DNA of 64,000 nucleotides from Hermatobates lingyangjiaoensis (Eukaryota; Arthropoda; Insecta; Hemiptera; Hermatobatidae), in the NCBI GenBank assembly GCA_026182355.1, contig JAPFBL010000070.1:979501-1043500 (forward strand), in the 5' to 3' direction. The notes below the pieces were generated by a model, which ran no database searches, had not been told where the DNA came from, and worked only from the letters and a program-made list of their open reading frames with translations. This document shows positions 43,915 through 55,759 of the stretch, piece by piece (positions within the stretch are counted from its first letter, which is position 1; the number at the start of each line of letters is the position of its first letter). The translations under genes and the position numbers were made by a program.

Positions 43915-45531
43915 TCCTTTACTATAAGTAAAGTATAGTGATCGTGAAAAAATTCGATCTCGAGATTTTGACGGAATTACATGTTTTGAGGTCCCAGAAG
44001 TCGTTTTATGACGTTTTCACGATGATGTCTGTGTGTGTGTGTGGGTGGGTGAGTGTGTTAGCATTGCTTGTTACCACGCTACGGTCCAGAATCTTTGATG
44101 GATCAAGTTGATATTTTACACAAAAATGGGCCTCATAAAGACGAAGATCCCTATTGTTTGGGAAGAATTATGCATGATGGGAAAGTCACTTTTTTTACCA
44201 AAAACCGTTTTTTTTAAAACATTTATTTCTCCTAAACTGATAACCCTAGAGTTTTGAAATTTTGACATTATCTTTGAGGTTTCAAATGCAACAAACGAAA
44301 AATATATTCAGAATTTTAAAACAACAGGAAATATTTTTTTTTCAATAAAATGTAATAATTTTGACTTATAATTCAATCTCAAACCTAGTGAGAGCGATAC
44401 AAGCCATACTGTTTGACGGACAATAATGAAACTATGCCTATAAATAGAACATTATGTGTAGAATGAGTTGAGATATTTTTTTTTCAAAATTACATTCACT
44501 AATGGGGCGTTACAGTACGATAACTGTTTTCAGAAAATGTTTTTTTGACGCTAAACGGCTGATTAAAAAATAATGAAAATTTGACCAAAAATGGAGCAAA
44601 ATATTAGCAATTCATAAAAAAAAAATCATGAAGTTTCAATTACGGGAAAGAGCAATAACGATATAAACACTCTTTGTTTACCCTAGACTAAGAGATCACC
44701 TGCTATACTTGTCGAATTTTTTGTATTTTTTTACATTGTTTACATTGACTTAGAAATTTTTTGAGCGAATCCACTGAGATAAAATTGATTTTATAAAGGA
44801 ACAGCTTAAATTGTTTATTGAATTATATGAGATGTAAGAGGAATAATATTGTGCAGGAAAATGATAACACTCACTCAGAAAAAATTCCTATATATGTTAT
44901 TTGACAAAGGGGAAGGAAAATGATCTTATTAAATACTAAGAAGCTTATTATTATTATTATTTTAAAGATTAAAATTCCCAGTATGATAATTCTATAAAAG
45001 ACCAAAAATGTAAATGATAATTCATAACCTGAATCTTTCGTTTAGAGATTAATAAATGTAATTGTCGTACATCTTTAATTAACAAATCACCTTAAAACAA
45101 CATTTTCTTCGCAGCTTAAGATGTTTATCAGAGAAAAAAAGGGTATTTTCCTGTTTTAAATTTTAAAATTTTACTTTAATATTCAATGTAGAAGGATGTC
45201 AAGTAAACGATGTAAGAAATCTACTGGCTGTTTGAACGAAAGCCATTCTCTTGTAGGAGAATAAATCGTTTCAAGAAATGTTCACTTTGGTTTTTCAAAA
45301 ATGTTATTACTGCTGTAGTTATACTAATGTAATTATTTGCAAATAATAAATTATTTGTGATGTACAAAAATAAGCTTATAAAATGATATGTCCTTCAATC
45401 ACTATCTGTACTACCTCAGGAATGATAGGCTAATAATTATATCCCATTTAGATGTTTACGTTATGCTTAAATGAGACGTTATGTTTTATATACTCAAGAA
45501 ATTTGACATTAAGTTACTTATAGTAAAGTAG
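43915..45531 (+). mobile_element. ~1.6 kb palindrome-ended element, copy 2
   Basis: It begins CTTTACTATAAGTAAAGTA and ends ACTTATAGTAAAGTA, so each end is itself a hairpin. The internal segment after the left end ('ttcgatctcgagattttgac') is nearly identical in all three copies. A (TG)n/(GGGT)n tract occurs at 44028-44053. No transposase frame is seen. Possibly a MITE-like or larger non-autonomous DNA element. Confidence 0.72.
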
Positions 45532-45599
45532 AGTGTAGGCCACTCCAGATTTTTTTATTTTGTAAGATTAATGTTATTAAACTGGACACAAACAAGTTC

Positions 45600-45760
45600 A
45601 AAAACGAAGAATAATAACTCTCCTGCCGTTGCGTTTCTGGCTTGCTTGGTCTCACACTCTCTTTTCTCCTGTTGACGGATTATCCTAAAATTTGAGTTAG
45701 TAGTAAGTGTGCCTCTTTCTCTCTGTGTTCTTTCTCTCTGTAAAAGAGGAACCATGTCGC
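45600..45760 (+). repeat. Decayed ribozyme-family repeat
   Basis: CTGTTGACGGATTATCCTAA then AAATTTGAG resembles the core at 48210-48246 with the G of GAAA and a box base changed. The flanks are (TCTC)-rich. Confidence 0.4.
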
Positions 45761-45769
45761 AAGAATAAA

Positions 45770-46265
45770 CTAATGTACATGCAGTACAGTTAGGACCCAG
45801 AGCAAGATACTTCTCAAGATGAAAACGTCATGGAAAATTCAGTAATCATCAATAAAAGAAAGATATCCACCAACCCACAAAACAGTACCAAAGACAAGGG
45901 AAACGAGACCTTGCTATGCAGGGAGTTTATATCTATAAACACTATTTAGTTGCATTGAGCATCCATATAAAATAACAAATAGCCATTTATTTATTTTACT
46001 TTAGAACGGGTGGAAACCCAATATTTTAAAATATAAACATCTTTAAACAAATAACATCAAATTAAAAACTAATAAGTAACAAGTAGTAAAATAGGTATAT
46101 TCTAAATAACAAAATTTCCCAGAATAAATTTCATGATAAAAATCAAAATTTAAGCACATTAGAACATTCATAACTGAGACAAAAAACTTTGGAAACAGGT
46201 AACTGCTTCACATTAGAGGGTGTTCACGTTTGACTCAGACAAGTACTGGATCTTAACATGGTATA
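45770..46265. other. AT-rich stretch, nothing recognised
   Basis: No gene or repeat found. Confidence 0.4.
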
Positions 46266-46274
46266 TATATATTT

Positions 46275-46490
46275 TTTTTTATTGTTTAAACTGATCCTCC
46301 AGTGGGTGATAATGTCAGCCGTTTACCGGCTTTTTGTTTGATCGGTGATTCCACAGATACTACATTGTGCAATCCTAAATTTTGCCTAACTCAAGTGGAT
46401 TTCGAGTAGGGATCTTTAACTAGTACCTGACATCGTACAGGCTCGGGACTAACGACTTTACGTCCTCTGCAAAGGCCGACGTACTCAGTA
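46275..46490 (-). mobile_element. SINE, alternative 3' tail, 5'-truncated
   Basis: Body blocks 'agtacctgacatcgtacagg' and 'gggatctttaac' are followed by a different 3' region: 'gccgtttaccggctttttgt', 'tgatcggtgattc' and a TTTAAAC-type end, not the AACCT tail. The same tail occurs at 49642-49740, 52990-53060 and 58960-59045. Confidence 0.75.
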
Positions 46491-46499
46491 CATAGATAC

Positions 46500-46870
46500 T
46501 AACTGTTGCAAAATTTTATAAGTTAATGACTATTATTTTAAAAGTGCTATAAACATTTTAGCTGTGGTAACATAGTGTTAAGTTTAATATTTAAGGAACT
46601 CAAATCTCTCTCTTTCATCATTTTTCTGCTAAACAAAAAAAATTATAATTTTTGGTTCATTTAATTATTGTAATACTGATTTTATTAAAGTTCTAAAACA
46701 TTTTAAATAATAATGTTTCATCATATAGTTTTTGGAATATTATTGAAAACTTTCTGGATTGTACAAACATTCAGTCGAAAAATATTCTTTTTAAAAAAAT
46801 ACAGAAAGGAATAAATTTGATATTTATAATATAATATATATTATATAACCTTCAAAACATTTCCTTTACT
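46500..46870. other. AT-rich stretch, nothing recognised
   Basis: No gene found. Confidence 0.4.
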
Positions 46871-46879
46871 CACCAAGGG

Positions 46880-47560
46880 CTCAATACACTCGTTTCTTTT
46901 TTTGATGTGAATGTCACCTATGATAGTGGACATTTTTCTACTTTTGTACATGATAAACCAAGCAATGGCAAAAATTTCCTTCATTTTATAGCTGTCATCC
47001 CTCCTATGTAAAGATGGTTATTTCCAAATTTCTGTCCATTTGCTTTGATCAAATTTATAGCAATTTAAATTATCGTAAATTCAAAATTGACAAAATAAAA
47101 AAGAAATTTTCCGCTCATGGTTATCCTTTTAACTTTATTAATAGTTGTATAGTTCCTGCTATTGTACATTAGAGTTCTGCTGCTGGGAGGTATCAGATTG
47201 TAAATAAATTCTCATCGCTGCTGATTTCCTAGGTGCTCAAAGACTAGAAACAAACATCAGGAAGCTCTTCCCTATACTTTCTTCGTTCTCCTGTACTACA
47301 TTTATCTTAGGTGACACCCTTTATTTCCTAGTGCAAACCTGATAATTTCAGATTTATCTTTTAATATATTGCTTCTCCAAAGCTTCCCCTATACAGCTAA
47401 TAGTATGGCTCTATGTGGACGTTGTGGCTGTTTTACTTGCTCCATCATCAATCGTGTTTCTTCTTTCTTTACTTTCTTCCAAATTAATCACACTTACTCT
47501 ATACCCCCTATATATCTTGTAATTGCGTTTATCGATTGAAATTCATTCAATGAGGTGTTT
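46880..47560 (+). pseudogene. PLE reverse transcriptase C-terminus and Cys linker, decayed
   Basis: Fragments in shifting frames read SFFDVNVTYDSGHFSTFVHDKP and NGKNFLHF, then a region ending AHGYPFNFINS. This corresponds to FLDL.I....G.F.T..Y.KP.....FLHF and the GYP block after the RT core of PLEs. It is followed at about 47400-47450 by MALCGRCGCFTC, the Cys-containing linker before the endonuclease. At least four lesions. Its endonuclease may be represented by 48370-48515. Confidence 0.6.
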
Positions 47561-47639
47561 TTATGTCACTTTCATCAAGCTAAAATATATGACGTATATA
47601 TGATATATATATATATATATTTGTGTACGATGGCCGCAG

Positions 47640-48090
47640 GTCTTCCTTAAGCATATGTTATGAAGTACCCTGTCACCATGCATACCTCCTCCTCCCCTTA
47701 ATCTTACCTTAGCTTTACTTCCTTAAGCACAGGTGTATTTACAAATACACACAGTATTTGTGTAGACACCGTTCAAATATTTTATTTTATTTTAACTTCA
47801 GTGCATTAGCCTTAATTAATTTTAGTTTGTACCTGAGGATGGCGAATGACAACCGAAAGCTTGTATTATTCTTTTAGCCATAGTGATTTCAGTAATTAAA
47901 ACAGCTTTTTCAAAAAGTGGTTTATTTAAGTGTTTTCGTGGTTCACCTCAAGTTTATTGTGCGTGTTAATGTCTTTCGCTAACCTTCTTTGAAAACTACC
48001 AGAGTCTCACCGCAAAGTAATAAGAAAACTAGAGAGTGTCAACAAGAAATTGGTCAATGCAGAAGCTACTGCTTATTTTAATAATATATA
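47640..48090 (+). mobile_element. PLE 3' noncoding end abutting (TA)n
   Basis: Homologous to 42310-42800. It has a well-formed ribozyme (47829-47866) and ends GCAGAAGCTACTGC plus TTTTAATAA directly into a (TA)n tract at 48085-48103. A further TA tract lies upstream at 47605-47620. Confidence 0.7.
47829..47866 (+). ncRNA. Hammerhead ribozyme motif, AGCT type
   Basis: TAC, CTGAGGA, stem II GG/CC with an 11-base interval, GAAA, AGCT, cleavable T, GTA pairing with TAC. Same family as 7950-7990; the stem II is less extended. Confidence 0.62.
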
Positions 48091-48146
48091 TATATATATA
48101 TATCACTTAATTAAACGAAACACGATCCAAACTGGACACAATACCA

Positions 48147-48293
48147 GTTTAAAATTCAAGAAGAGTAACACACAAAGTAAGGAAACACACTTACAGACTC
48201 AAATTTTCGGTTCTCCTGAAGACGGATTACCCGGAAATTTCAGTCTGTAAGTGTGTTTCCTTACTTTGTGTGTTACTCTTCTTGAATTTTGAA
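48147..48293. repeat. Palindrome around a hammerhead motif
   Basis: Arms of ~60 bases ('aaaattcaagaagagtaaca' and complement). The two opposed cores overlap: one complete at 48210-48246 (+), and the other retains only GAAAATTTGAG (minus, 48195-48212). Confidence 0.8.
48210..48246 (+). ncRNA. Hammerhead-like motif, AATT-type relative
   Basis: TCTC, CTGAAGA, stem II CGG/CCG, GAAA, then TTTCAGTCTG. The stem III palindrome is AAATTT shifted by one base relative to the family, so folding is uncertain. Confidence 0.5.
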
Positions 48294-48369
48294 CTCGTGT
48301 ATTTATATATATATATATACGAATATATGATATATGACGTATGAATAATCACAGGTCCTCCGTTTGTAA

Positions 48370-48515
48370 GCGCAGTGACCTTGCCGTTGCCATTCATGCC
48401 GGTTCTCACGGACTCAGTTTCAATGTCTGCTTCCATGCACTGGTTCATATTCAGGTTCCTAATCCCAACACCAATACCTCTTCACGAGATTCCAAAAGGC
48501 TTATTAACAAACATT
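48370..48515 (+). pseudogene. Possible PLE endonuclease C-terminal fragment
   Basis: The plus frame reads SDLAVAIHAGSHGLSFN, later VPNPNTNTSSRDSKRLIN and a stop. The pattern S.LA.H...H.L.F.......PN...R..S..I resembles the second endonuclease type (compare 42855-43225). Weak but in the right place after 46880-48090. Confidence 0.4.
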
Positions 48516-48529
48516 GAAATAATGTTTTT

Positions 48530-49635
48530 TTGTATTTATTCTTAAGAATAACTGCTTCTTCTTAAGCACTGCTTCTATTCATATCCTCACTCATAATGAG
48601 AATATTTTAAACAACCTACTTGGCCATCAACTGAAAAGCACAGTTACAAAAAAATACAAAGAGAAATAGTTTAAAAAGAAAATATCTTAGTATAGACAAT
48701 CACAAACGATGTGATAAAACACAAATAAATTTGATGATATGTGTTATTAACAAATGTGGTTCCTTGATTTAGATAAAAGGCCTATATATATTAGGCGTTT
48801 ATATTAATTATATTATATCATTAATCCAATGATGTAACTTATTCAAATATTTACAAAATATATTTAGCTTATAAACTTCCTTTATTTCAACATATAATAT
48901 AAATAAATTTATATATAGAATTACTTTAAAGAAATTTACTTTAGAAGAAAGAAAGAAGAAATACTAATATATTTAAACTTCCTGTTTCTTTCTTTAAACT
49001 GTACCATTTTTCAGCAACAAAAAAAAAATAAAAAGATAAATTTGTTTCTTAGCTCATTAAATTAAGAAATCTGATAAAGCATATTTAAATAAACGAAAGG
49101 GATTTATTTAGTGGCTCAAATGAATATAAAATACGACTTCAGCGTCCTGACATTAATAAAAGAACAAAATGTTGCAGACTTTTTTTTTACCTCGCCCTTT
49201 TTTAATAATTTGCGAGAAGTTTTTTTTTTATCTTGTTATTCCAGTTATGAAAATTATTTTGCTTTTTTAAAATGAAATAACATTTCAGCAAGCTGTTGAT
49301 CTGTTTTTGTCGGTTATTTTTTTCTATCTACTTTGTAAATAAATAAACAAATCAATTTATGTAGAAAAAGTAATGATGAAATATCAGAATATTTCTGTCA
49401 ACAAAAAACTTCAGCATGTAATTCTTGCCTTTAAACATAATCATAGTTCTCTTTGACAAAATACTGGTTTCATTCTTATTTTTTTTAATAAGTGCATCGC
49501 TTTGGAGACATTAGCGCTGAAATTTAATTTTAGATTATACATTTAAATTTAATATACTATATTTCATATTTGAATTAGTATCTTGCACTCCTTTACAATA
49601 CTCAACAAATTCGACTAGTTCCTTGATGTTGTCGT
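48530..49635. other. AT-rich stretch, nothing recognised
   Basis: No gene or shared repeat found. Confidence 0.45.
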
Positions 49636-49641
49636 TACTCC

Positions 49642-49934
49642 CCCTCCCTCCTATCAGGTGATAACATCAGCCGTTTACCGGCTTTTTGTTTGATCACTGA
49701 TTCTAGAGATTCTACATTGGGAGACCTAAATTTTGCCTAACTCAAGTGTATTTTTAGTAAGTTCTTTAACGAGTACTTGGCTCGGGACCTACAGCTTAAT
49801 ATCCTCTCTGAGGGAAGACGTACTCAGATTTATTCATCTCCAGCGTGAGTAAATCGAGGGTCAGATGGGGATCGAAACCCTGGACATACCAGTCCAGAGG
49901 CAAGTACGTAACCACTGAGCTAACCTGGCCCCAT
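49642..49934 (-). mobile_element. tRNA-derived SINE, full length, alternative tail
   Basis: On minus it begins GGGGCCAGGTTAGCTCAGTG (box A region). Box B follows as CCAGGGTTTCGATCCCC, then the body and the alternative 3' region with GCCGGTAAACGGCTGATG. It is a good reference for the second SINE subfamily. Confidence 0.88.
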
Positions 49935-49939
49935 GGCGT

Positions 49940-51765
49940 TACTGGTTAGGTCTTGTGGAACTCTCGTACCCATCCTGTATCTCCGGTACAATAAACGCTC
50001 CACCACAATAGGCTCTTCACTTAAACAATAACAATAAATAAATACAATTGTTTTATTATAACTAACCACGCATTTGTTTTACAAATGATTCTTTTAATAT
50101 ATTTTGAATAAAAAATGTCAGTATTTCATTTAAAAATAGAAAAGATAGTTAAAAAATAACAAAAATGTTTATATATCAGGGTAATATCAACATTGGAAAT
50201 AAGAAGTACTGTAAAAAAATATGGCTGACAAAATAATATTGCTTATTATTTTCATTAAAACTTTAAGAAAGCTCTGATTTGCTATATAGTAACCTGGTGC
50301 TAAAAAATTACAAATCAATGGTTGCCAAATAAAGTGATTATTAACAATTATTAAACAAAAAACAATAAAAATTAACCATTTTTATTTAAAGTACTTGCAC
50401 ATTTAAATTATTTTACTTTTATAAATAATTAATATATTTATTATATAATATAAACAAATATACATTTAAAAAAAAATTGCTATCAAAATTTGTTGTTTGC
50501 CCAGAGTGAATCAATAAATGGATATTTCTGCCTAATGTTATTTGAAAATGAATGGTTAAACTTTTATTAATAAAAGATTACTTCAAGAAGGTTTTAATGT
50601 GAGCAACCATATTGTAGCAAGCACGGTTGCTACTTGACTTGACTTTCATTTGAATATCCTGAGCTAATAAGTAGGTAGTGAGTGCCACTACAAAATTTTC
50701 ATATTCATGCTTTTAGTAAATAAATCAAAAATTATATTTTATAGGCTGATTATTTTTTTAAAAAAAAAAGTTTGTTCAAAGGTATGTTACTTTACGAGTA
50801 TTTGCATTGAAATATGTTTGAACTCATAATAAACCTGTAAAAAAAAAGTATACGTGTCATTACATAACTTACTTTCAAACGAATTTTTACAAATAAATGT
50901 GAATAATTCAAATAAGATAGACAGTAAAAATAACTCCCGAGGAAGAAATAATCTGCAGCTGTAAAATACATTCCATCAATAATCTCCTAGAATTAAACTC
51001 CTTCATTAAAGAAGTAAACATGATTTACTCGTCAAGTTAAACTAAATGAATTAATCACGTCATAGCAGTAAGTATTAATTACTTATTATAAGTCATAGAC
51101 ATATTTATCAAAGGCACTCGTTTCCGATAAATCATTAAAGTGGGTATGGTCACAACTTGGATTAGTGAACCCAAGTATTGTATATTTCTAATATTGTAAT
51201 ACAATAAATATTGTATATTTATTTTCTAAGATTGGTTTGTATTTTATATTTCAGTTCATTCGTACAATTTACTTCAAAATAGCTAGGTATACTCAGTACA
51301 CTTGTTTTAAACAAGAGTTTGGTGTAGTGTAACAAGTAACCTACTTCTCTTTAGTACTAAAAATCTCAGTTTTAGTACTAAAGATTCTTGTTCAGGAGTA
51401 CAGATTTTTCATTTGAGAAACAGATAATTTTATGAAAAGCATCCTTCTGAGAAACTCAAAAACTAAAGAACTTTTCTCTAATAAACTCGAATAAGATAAA
51501 ATAGCGTAATCCTATGTAAAATGATCGCGGTAATGTAGTTCGTCTATAACTGTCTAAAATGGGTGATAAATAACAAATGAGATATACTTTCCACACTCGA
51601 AACAAGATTAAAGTTGAGAGTTTATATGTATGCATTGGGATCAAACTTTTTTATATTTTTTGACAATTTATTGTTTTACAGAAAATTAACGTCATAAAAT
51701 TCAGCTGTTTAAAATGACTGTTTAGTAAATGTTCGATGGTTGTCTGTAACTCTGCAGCTTCCATT
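49940..51765. other. AT-rich stretch, nothing recognised
   Basis: No gene, repeat or RNA motif found. Confidence 0.45.
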
Positions 51766-51769
51766 GGAA

Positions 51770-51850
51770 GTTTTCTGATGATGAACACTAAGTGTTTGAA
51801 AAGCGCGGTTTGAATAAAACAAAAACTTTTTTTGTGGAGACTTTGTAATA
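51770..51850 (+). ncRNA. Hammerhead ribozyme motif, family D
   Basis: CTGATGA at 51775-51781 (consensus), stem II AACACT/AGTGTT, GAAA, then AGCGCGG, a near-palindromic stem III (AGCGCT expected). Followed by 'gaataaaacaaaaac' and GTGGAGACTTT, a tail shared with 53468-53545. Confidence 0.6.
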
Positions 51851-51859
51851 TCCAGTTAC

Positions 51860-52745
51860 TCCAGTATGTTTAAAAAGAGCAATACAATATTTTAATAATT
51901 AGGTTTTCTCGGTCCATGTTTTGTGAGGTTTTAATATATTATTAAGGGATAATAAGGAAAAACATTGGCAACATAAAAGTATATACAATGTATAACAAAT
52001 GGGTATATTTGTGGTTAAATTATTAAGTCACTCACTCACAATACTGTTTAGAAAGAACAGCTTATTGACCGGTTTTTGTTTTTAGAAATGCTCTTAAAGG
52101 CACCATCTTCTATTTCTCACTAGCCAATAAGAGTTGGAAAATATGTTGACAGACTCGGAAAAGGGGATTCTATAGTGGCTGACTGTTGGAGAAAGCAAAT
52201 AATTTACTGCGACGTGAAAGAAGTCAAGGTGTTGACATAGCAGTGGACGTTAAATCGACATTTGGCTTTCGGTAAACAGCTGCTCTTTACTTAAGGACGA
52301 TTTGGCTTGGCCTCACCTAAAATAATATTTACAAATTACATACTCAGGAAAGATTTAGAGAAATATCTTTGTTCAGAACAGCAAAACATAAGAACGTCTA
52401 CATTAGCTTGACCTAGTCTTTGCATATCTTTCTAGAATACTTGTATATTTCTTTGGTTGTGTGTGCTAGTACTTCTTGTTCAATAACAGACATTGTATCA
52501 TCTTAGTGATCTAATATTTAGCAGTACTCCTAAATTATTTTTCTTCACGAAAAAAGGAAACACAAAAGGAATACAAGTCCATATTATATTGTAGATATTG
52601 GTATAGCTTCTCGACCTATATAAGTAGTGAGAACAAATACATCCACGAAATATCAACCAACAAAAACCAATGAATCAAACCATTAACACTGCATAAAGTA
52701 AAAGAAAACCACAAACATAGCTAATCTTATTGTTTTTTAATAGAA
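51860..52745. other. Unrecognised, GC-richer at 52060-52310
   Basis: The patch has CCAATAAGAGTTGG-like inverted sequence and no long frame. No family assigned. Confidence 0.35.
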
Positions 52746-52751
52746 TACAGA

Positions 52752-53060
52752 GGGGCCAGGTTAGCCCTGTGGTTATCGTACCCACCTCTGAACTGGTAGG
52801 TCCAGGGTTCGATACCTACCTGGCCCTCGATTTATTCACTTGGGAGGTGGATAACTCTGAGTACGTCGACCTTCGGAGAGGACGTTAAGAGGTCGGTTCC
52901 AAGCTTGTATGGTGTCAGGTACTCCTTAAAGATCCCTGCTCTAAATACACTTGACTTAGGTAAAATTTAGGACTCCCATTGTAGAATCGAACAAAAAGCT
53001 GGTAAATGGCTGACGTAGTTATCATCCTGATTAGGGGATCGGTTTAAACAACAAAAGAAA
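52752..53060 (+). mobile_element. tRNA-derived SINE, full length, alternative tail
   Basis: Box A region GGTTAGCCCTGTGGTTATCG, box B GGTTCGATACC, full body, then the AAAAGCTGGTAAATGGCTGA tail and a GTTTAAACAA end followed by an A/T-rich simple tail. Confidence 0.88.
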
Positions 53061-53132
53061 TAATAACAAAATTATAAAACATACTTGTTTGCCAGTTTCT
53101 TCGTTTTTTACCAGTTTCAATCAGAAGCTGGA

Positions 53133-53270
53133 TTTTTAGTCTAATGAAATAACACTCCTGTTTATACGCCGACGTTTTGTTAAAAATTGTTTGGCATTTT
53201 CAAGGCTAAAAACAGTTTATTGACTGTATTGCCGGTGTATAAACTAAAGTGTTATTTCTTTAGACCAAAA
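53133..53270. repeat. Inverted repeat, family B relative
   Basis: The arms TTTTTAGTCTAATGAAATAA (53133) and complement (to 53270) enclose a minus-strand AAAACGTCGGCG block like the GAAACGTCGGC core of family B. Confidence 0.5.
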
Positions 53271-53467
53271 ATATTTAAGAAACCCACCTTTGAACTTTAA
53301 GAATCAATGGTCAAAGCAATATCTGTATGAATAAACCAAGAGGTACTGGCTCACATTCAGAACTATCAATATGAACGATTCTTACAATATCAACGTATCA
53401 TACAATTAAGGATTTTTCGAAATGCTGCAGCGTGAATATGGTTCAGTGGAAGCACCACATCCTTGGT

Positions 53468-53545
53468 GTCTTCCTGATGGTGAACACAAAGTGTTCGAAA
53501 CACTTTGTTGTTGAATAAAACTTCATTTGTGTGGAGACTTTTTTT
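53468..53545 (+). ncRNA. Hammerhead ribozyme motif, family D
   Basis: CTGATGG, stem II GAACAC/GTGTTC with loop AAA, GAAA, then CACTTTG. The last base of the first box is altered and stem III is not palindromic. The tail 'gtggagactt' is as at 51850. Confidence 0.5.
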
Positions 53546-53559
53546 TGTTTATCCATTTT

Positions 53560-54590
53560 ACCTCAGAAATTGATTTTAGTTTTATAGCATTTAACTATAA
53601 ATATGTTATGATTAAAGGAGTTCCCAACAGTTCAGCAGGTAGCAATATCCCGCTATAAAACGTTTCACAAAAAACTTCCAAAAAATAGTAATCCCTTAAT
53701 CCTAACCTTATCCTCCACAAGCATTCCAGGAAATCCCAGAAGACGTCTGAAGAGGATGTGGCCAAGAGACTTATTACTATGAACCGTTCTAAGTGATTTT
53801 TTTTTTCCTACTTAGACCCACGCCAGGAAGTGTAGTCACTGGATTGCTTCTTCCCTCCTGTGTTTCCTCATACATCTGTGTTATCAGTGTCACTGGTAAT
53901 GTAACACTTACATTGTTGTGACTTTAAACAAATAAAAAAAAATTATTAAAGGAATAAAAAATGAAAAAAAAGATTAAAACAAAATTAAATAAAATTAATA
54001 ATGACATGTAAATAATTTCAAATTAAACTGAAGCGATATATATAAATCATTATAGTCTACCAGCAGAAATGAATATTACACTTTTGGCCTGTGTTTCCTT
54101 ATAAAATTGGTAAAGTTAGAATTAATGAAAATGTGGTAGTAACTATTTTACATTACAATTACATACAGTTATTATATATACAGAATTATATTATAACTGT
54201 AATAATGTGTAATTATAGTTTGTTCTGATAAGGAATAAATACAGAATTCAAAAGGAGAAGGGGCGGAACCACTAACTTGAAAATGATAATAAAACAAAAA
54301 TGTTTTAATATTCAAATGCAAGTGATTCTAAATGATCATTCCTTCCGTTATGAATCCAGAATAGTCTGGCCAATCTGCTATTGTTTTGTCAGATAACTTG
54401 TGGTTACCATAGCGTTCTGTTGCGATTTGTTTGTAATAACTTTTAATTAAACTGTACGCTTCAATAACAGTTGTTTTCTGTTCCTTGTGCAACAGTTATT
54501 TTGAATTGAGTTTTAAATTCATCTATCTGTTTCACTGAGAATATTGTTTGTGTTCTATAAGTTTCAGACATAGCCCATGTAGATGAGCGA
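53560..54590. other. AT-rich stretch, nothing recognised
   Basis: A short GC-richer patch at 53690-53880 lacks a recognisable frame. Confidence 0.4.
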
Positions 54591-54597
54591 TGTAGAT

Positions 54598-54980
54598 CAG
54601 GGGTTGGCAACCTTGCTTGGCCCCATGCACCCTTCCCCCAACCAACCGTTCTGTTAAGATCATCTTTTTCAAAATGTCCATTCCAAATAACAAGCAAATA
54701 TTACTAAAAACTATTTTTTTCTTTATTGTTATATATATTGACAAATTTACATGTACTATATTTAAAATGAAGTTTTACCAAATTTAATGCTAACAAAAAA
54801 TATTGATGGATATATAAAATATTGATTTGATTAAAATAACATTTTTTTCATTTATAATTAAAAGGTCAAAACCTATAATGATTTTAGCACTCACTAAACT
54901 TTCTGTGGTCACAATTCACCCCCTGAAAATCCAAAACTCGTCACTAGGGGGGTGAATTTCACCCTCATTAACAACCCCAG
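54598..54980. mobile_element. Possible hAT remnant
   Basis: Starts CAGGGGTTGGCAACC, which resembles termini of hAT/Charlie-type elements. It ends AACAACCCCAG, giving imperfect inverted ends (CAGGGGTTG / CTGGGGTTG). An 8-base target duplication was looked for and not found, so either the ends are misplaced or the element is eroded. Confidence 0.35.
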
Positions 54981-55274
54981 TAGTTGATGGATGAAGTATA
55001 AAATTAGTAGAGTACGCCATATAAATAAAATACTTATTATTAATAAGAAGCCATACTTATTAATAAAAAGAAGCTATATATTAATAAACAATTAGAAATT
55101 AGTTCTAAAGTTTTCAAATTGTTTAAATCAACCTCCAACCAATTAGGGTCTCTCCAGGTAGCTGCAACGACGCCCTAGGTCACTCAACCCTCACCGATTA
55201 GAAAAACAACTTTAATCCCCCCCCAACACCAGCAACACATTCCACCTTTCTTATAGAAAGCTTTAAACTTCCAA

Positions 55275-55475
55275 ATTCATTCATTTCTTGATAATGGCTG
55301 AAGACAGCAGAAACATGTTATTATTTAGCATGTCGATTGGTAACTTACTATATTCTATGGATACAGTAACAAGATGGTTACTCCGGAAACTCGAGAAACT
55401 TTTGAAAAAGCAATCTTCAGCTAAACCTGGTCTAATTTTTAACAATGTATGTATACAGGAAGAACTTCTGCAAAC
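55275..55475 (+). repeat. PLE-derived 3' end, family C, second copy
   Basis: Matches 16925-17090 and continues into a (TA)n tract at 55479-55514, so it shows the same end-at-(TA)n habit. CTGAAGA at 55298-55304 and GAAACATG are kept, but the ACATGT palindrome is followed by TA here. Confidence 0.5.
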
Positions 55476-55476
55476 A

Positions 55477-55519
<43 letters not shown>

Positions 55520-55552
55520 ATGATCAAACCACAATAAGAAATGGGAAAACAA

Positions 55553-55595
55553 GACTAAGATCTTTCAACCGTAACAAGCGGTCTTCGTCAGAGTC
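55553..55595 (-). ncRNA. Hammerhead ribozyme motif, left arm
   Basis: Minus strand: GACT, CTGACGA, ACCG/CGGT stem II, GAAA, AGATCT, cleavable T, AGTC. All elements intact. Confidence 0.75.
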
Positions 55596-55631
55596 AAAAA
55601 CCCAACTGAAGAGTTAGTCAGTTGGGTTTTT

Positions 55632-55674
55632 GACTCTGACGAAGACCGCTTGTTACGGTTGAAAGATCTTAGGC
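55632..55674 (+). ncRNA. Hammerhead ribozyme motif, right arm
   Basis: The same as the left arm apart from AGGC in place of AGTC after the cleavage site, which opens one stem I pair. Confidence 0.72.
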
Positions 55675-55759
55675 TTGTTTTCCCATTTCTTATTGTGGTT
55701 TGATCATTGATTCTTGTTTCACGTGTTTATGTGAAATCTTTATATATATATATATATAT

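Larger units (their letters stand above)
55516..55711. repeat. Complete head-to-head hammerhead pair (AGATCT family)
   Basis: Two ~95-base arms, nearly perfect reverse complements from 'atcaatgatcaaacc' to 'ggtttgatcattgat'. The spacer AACTGAAGAGTTAGTCAGTT lies at about 55603-55622. (TA)n lies immediately outside on the left, and the terminal hairpin 'cacgtgtttatgtg' followed by (TA)n lies on the right (55719-55759). This is the cleanest example of the pair. Confidence 0.9.

Noticed and set aside
45555..45755. Minus-strand 66-residue frame with R/E-rich start
   Set aside because: Composition comes from a TCTC-rich flank of a decayed ribozyme repeat.
54461..54744. Two overlapping minus frames near the hAT-like sequence
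   Set aside because: They cross the presumed element boundary and match no transposase motif.
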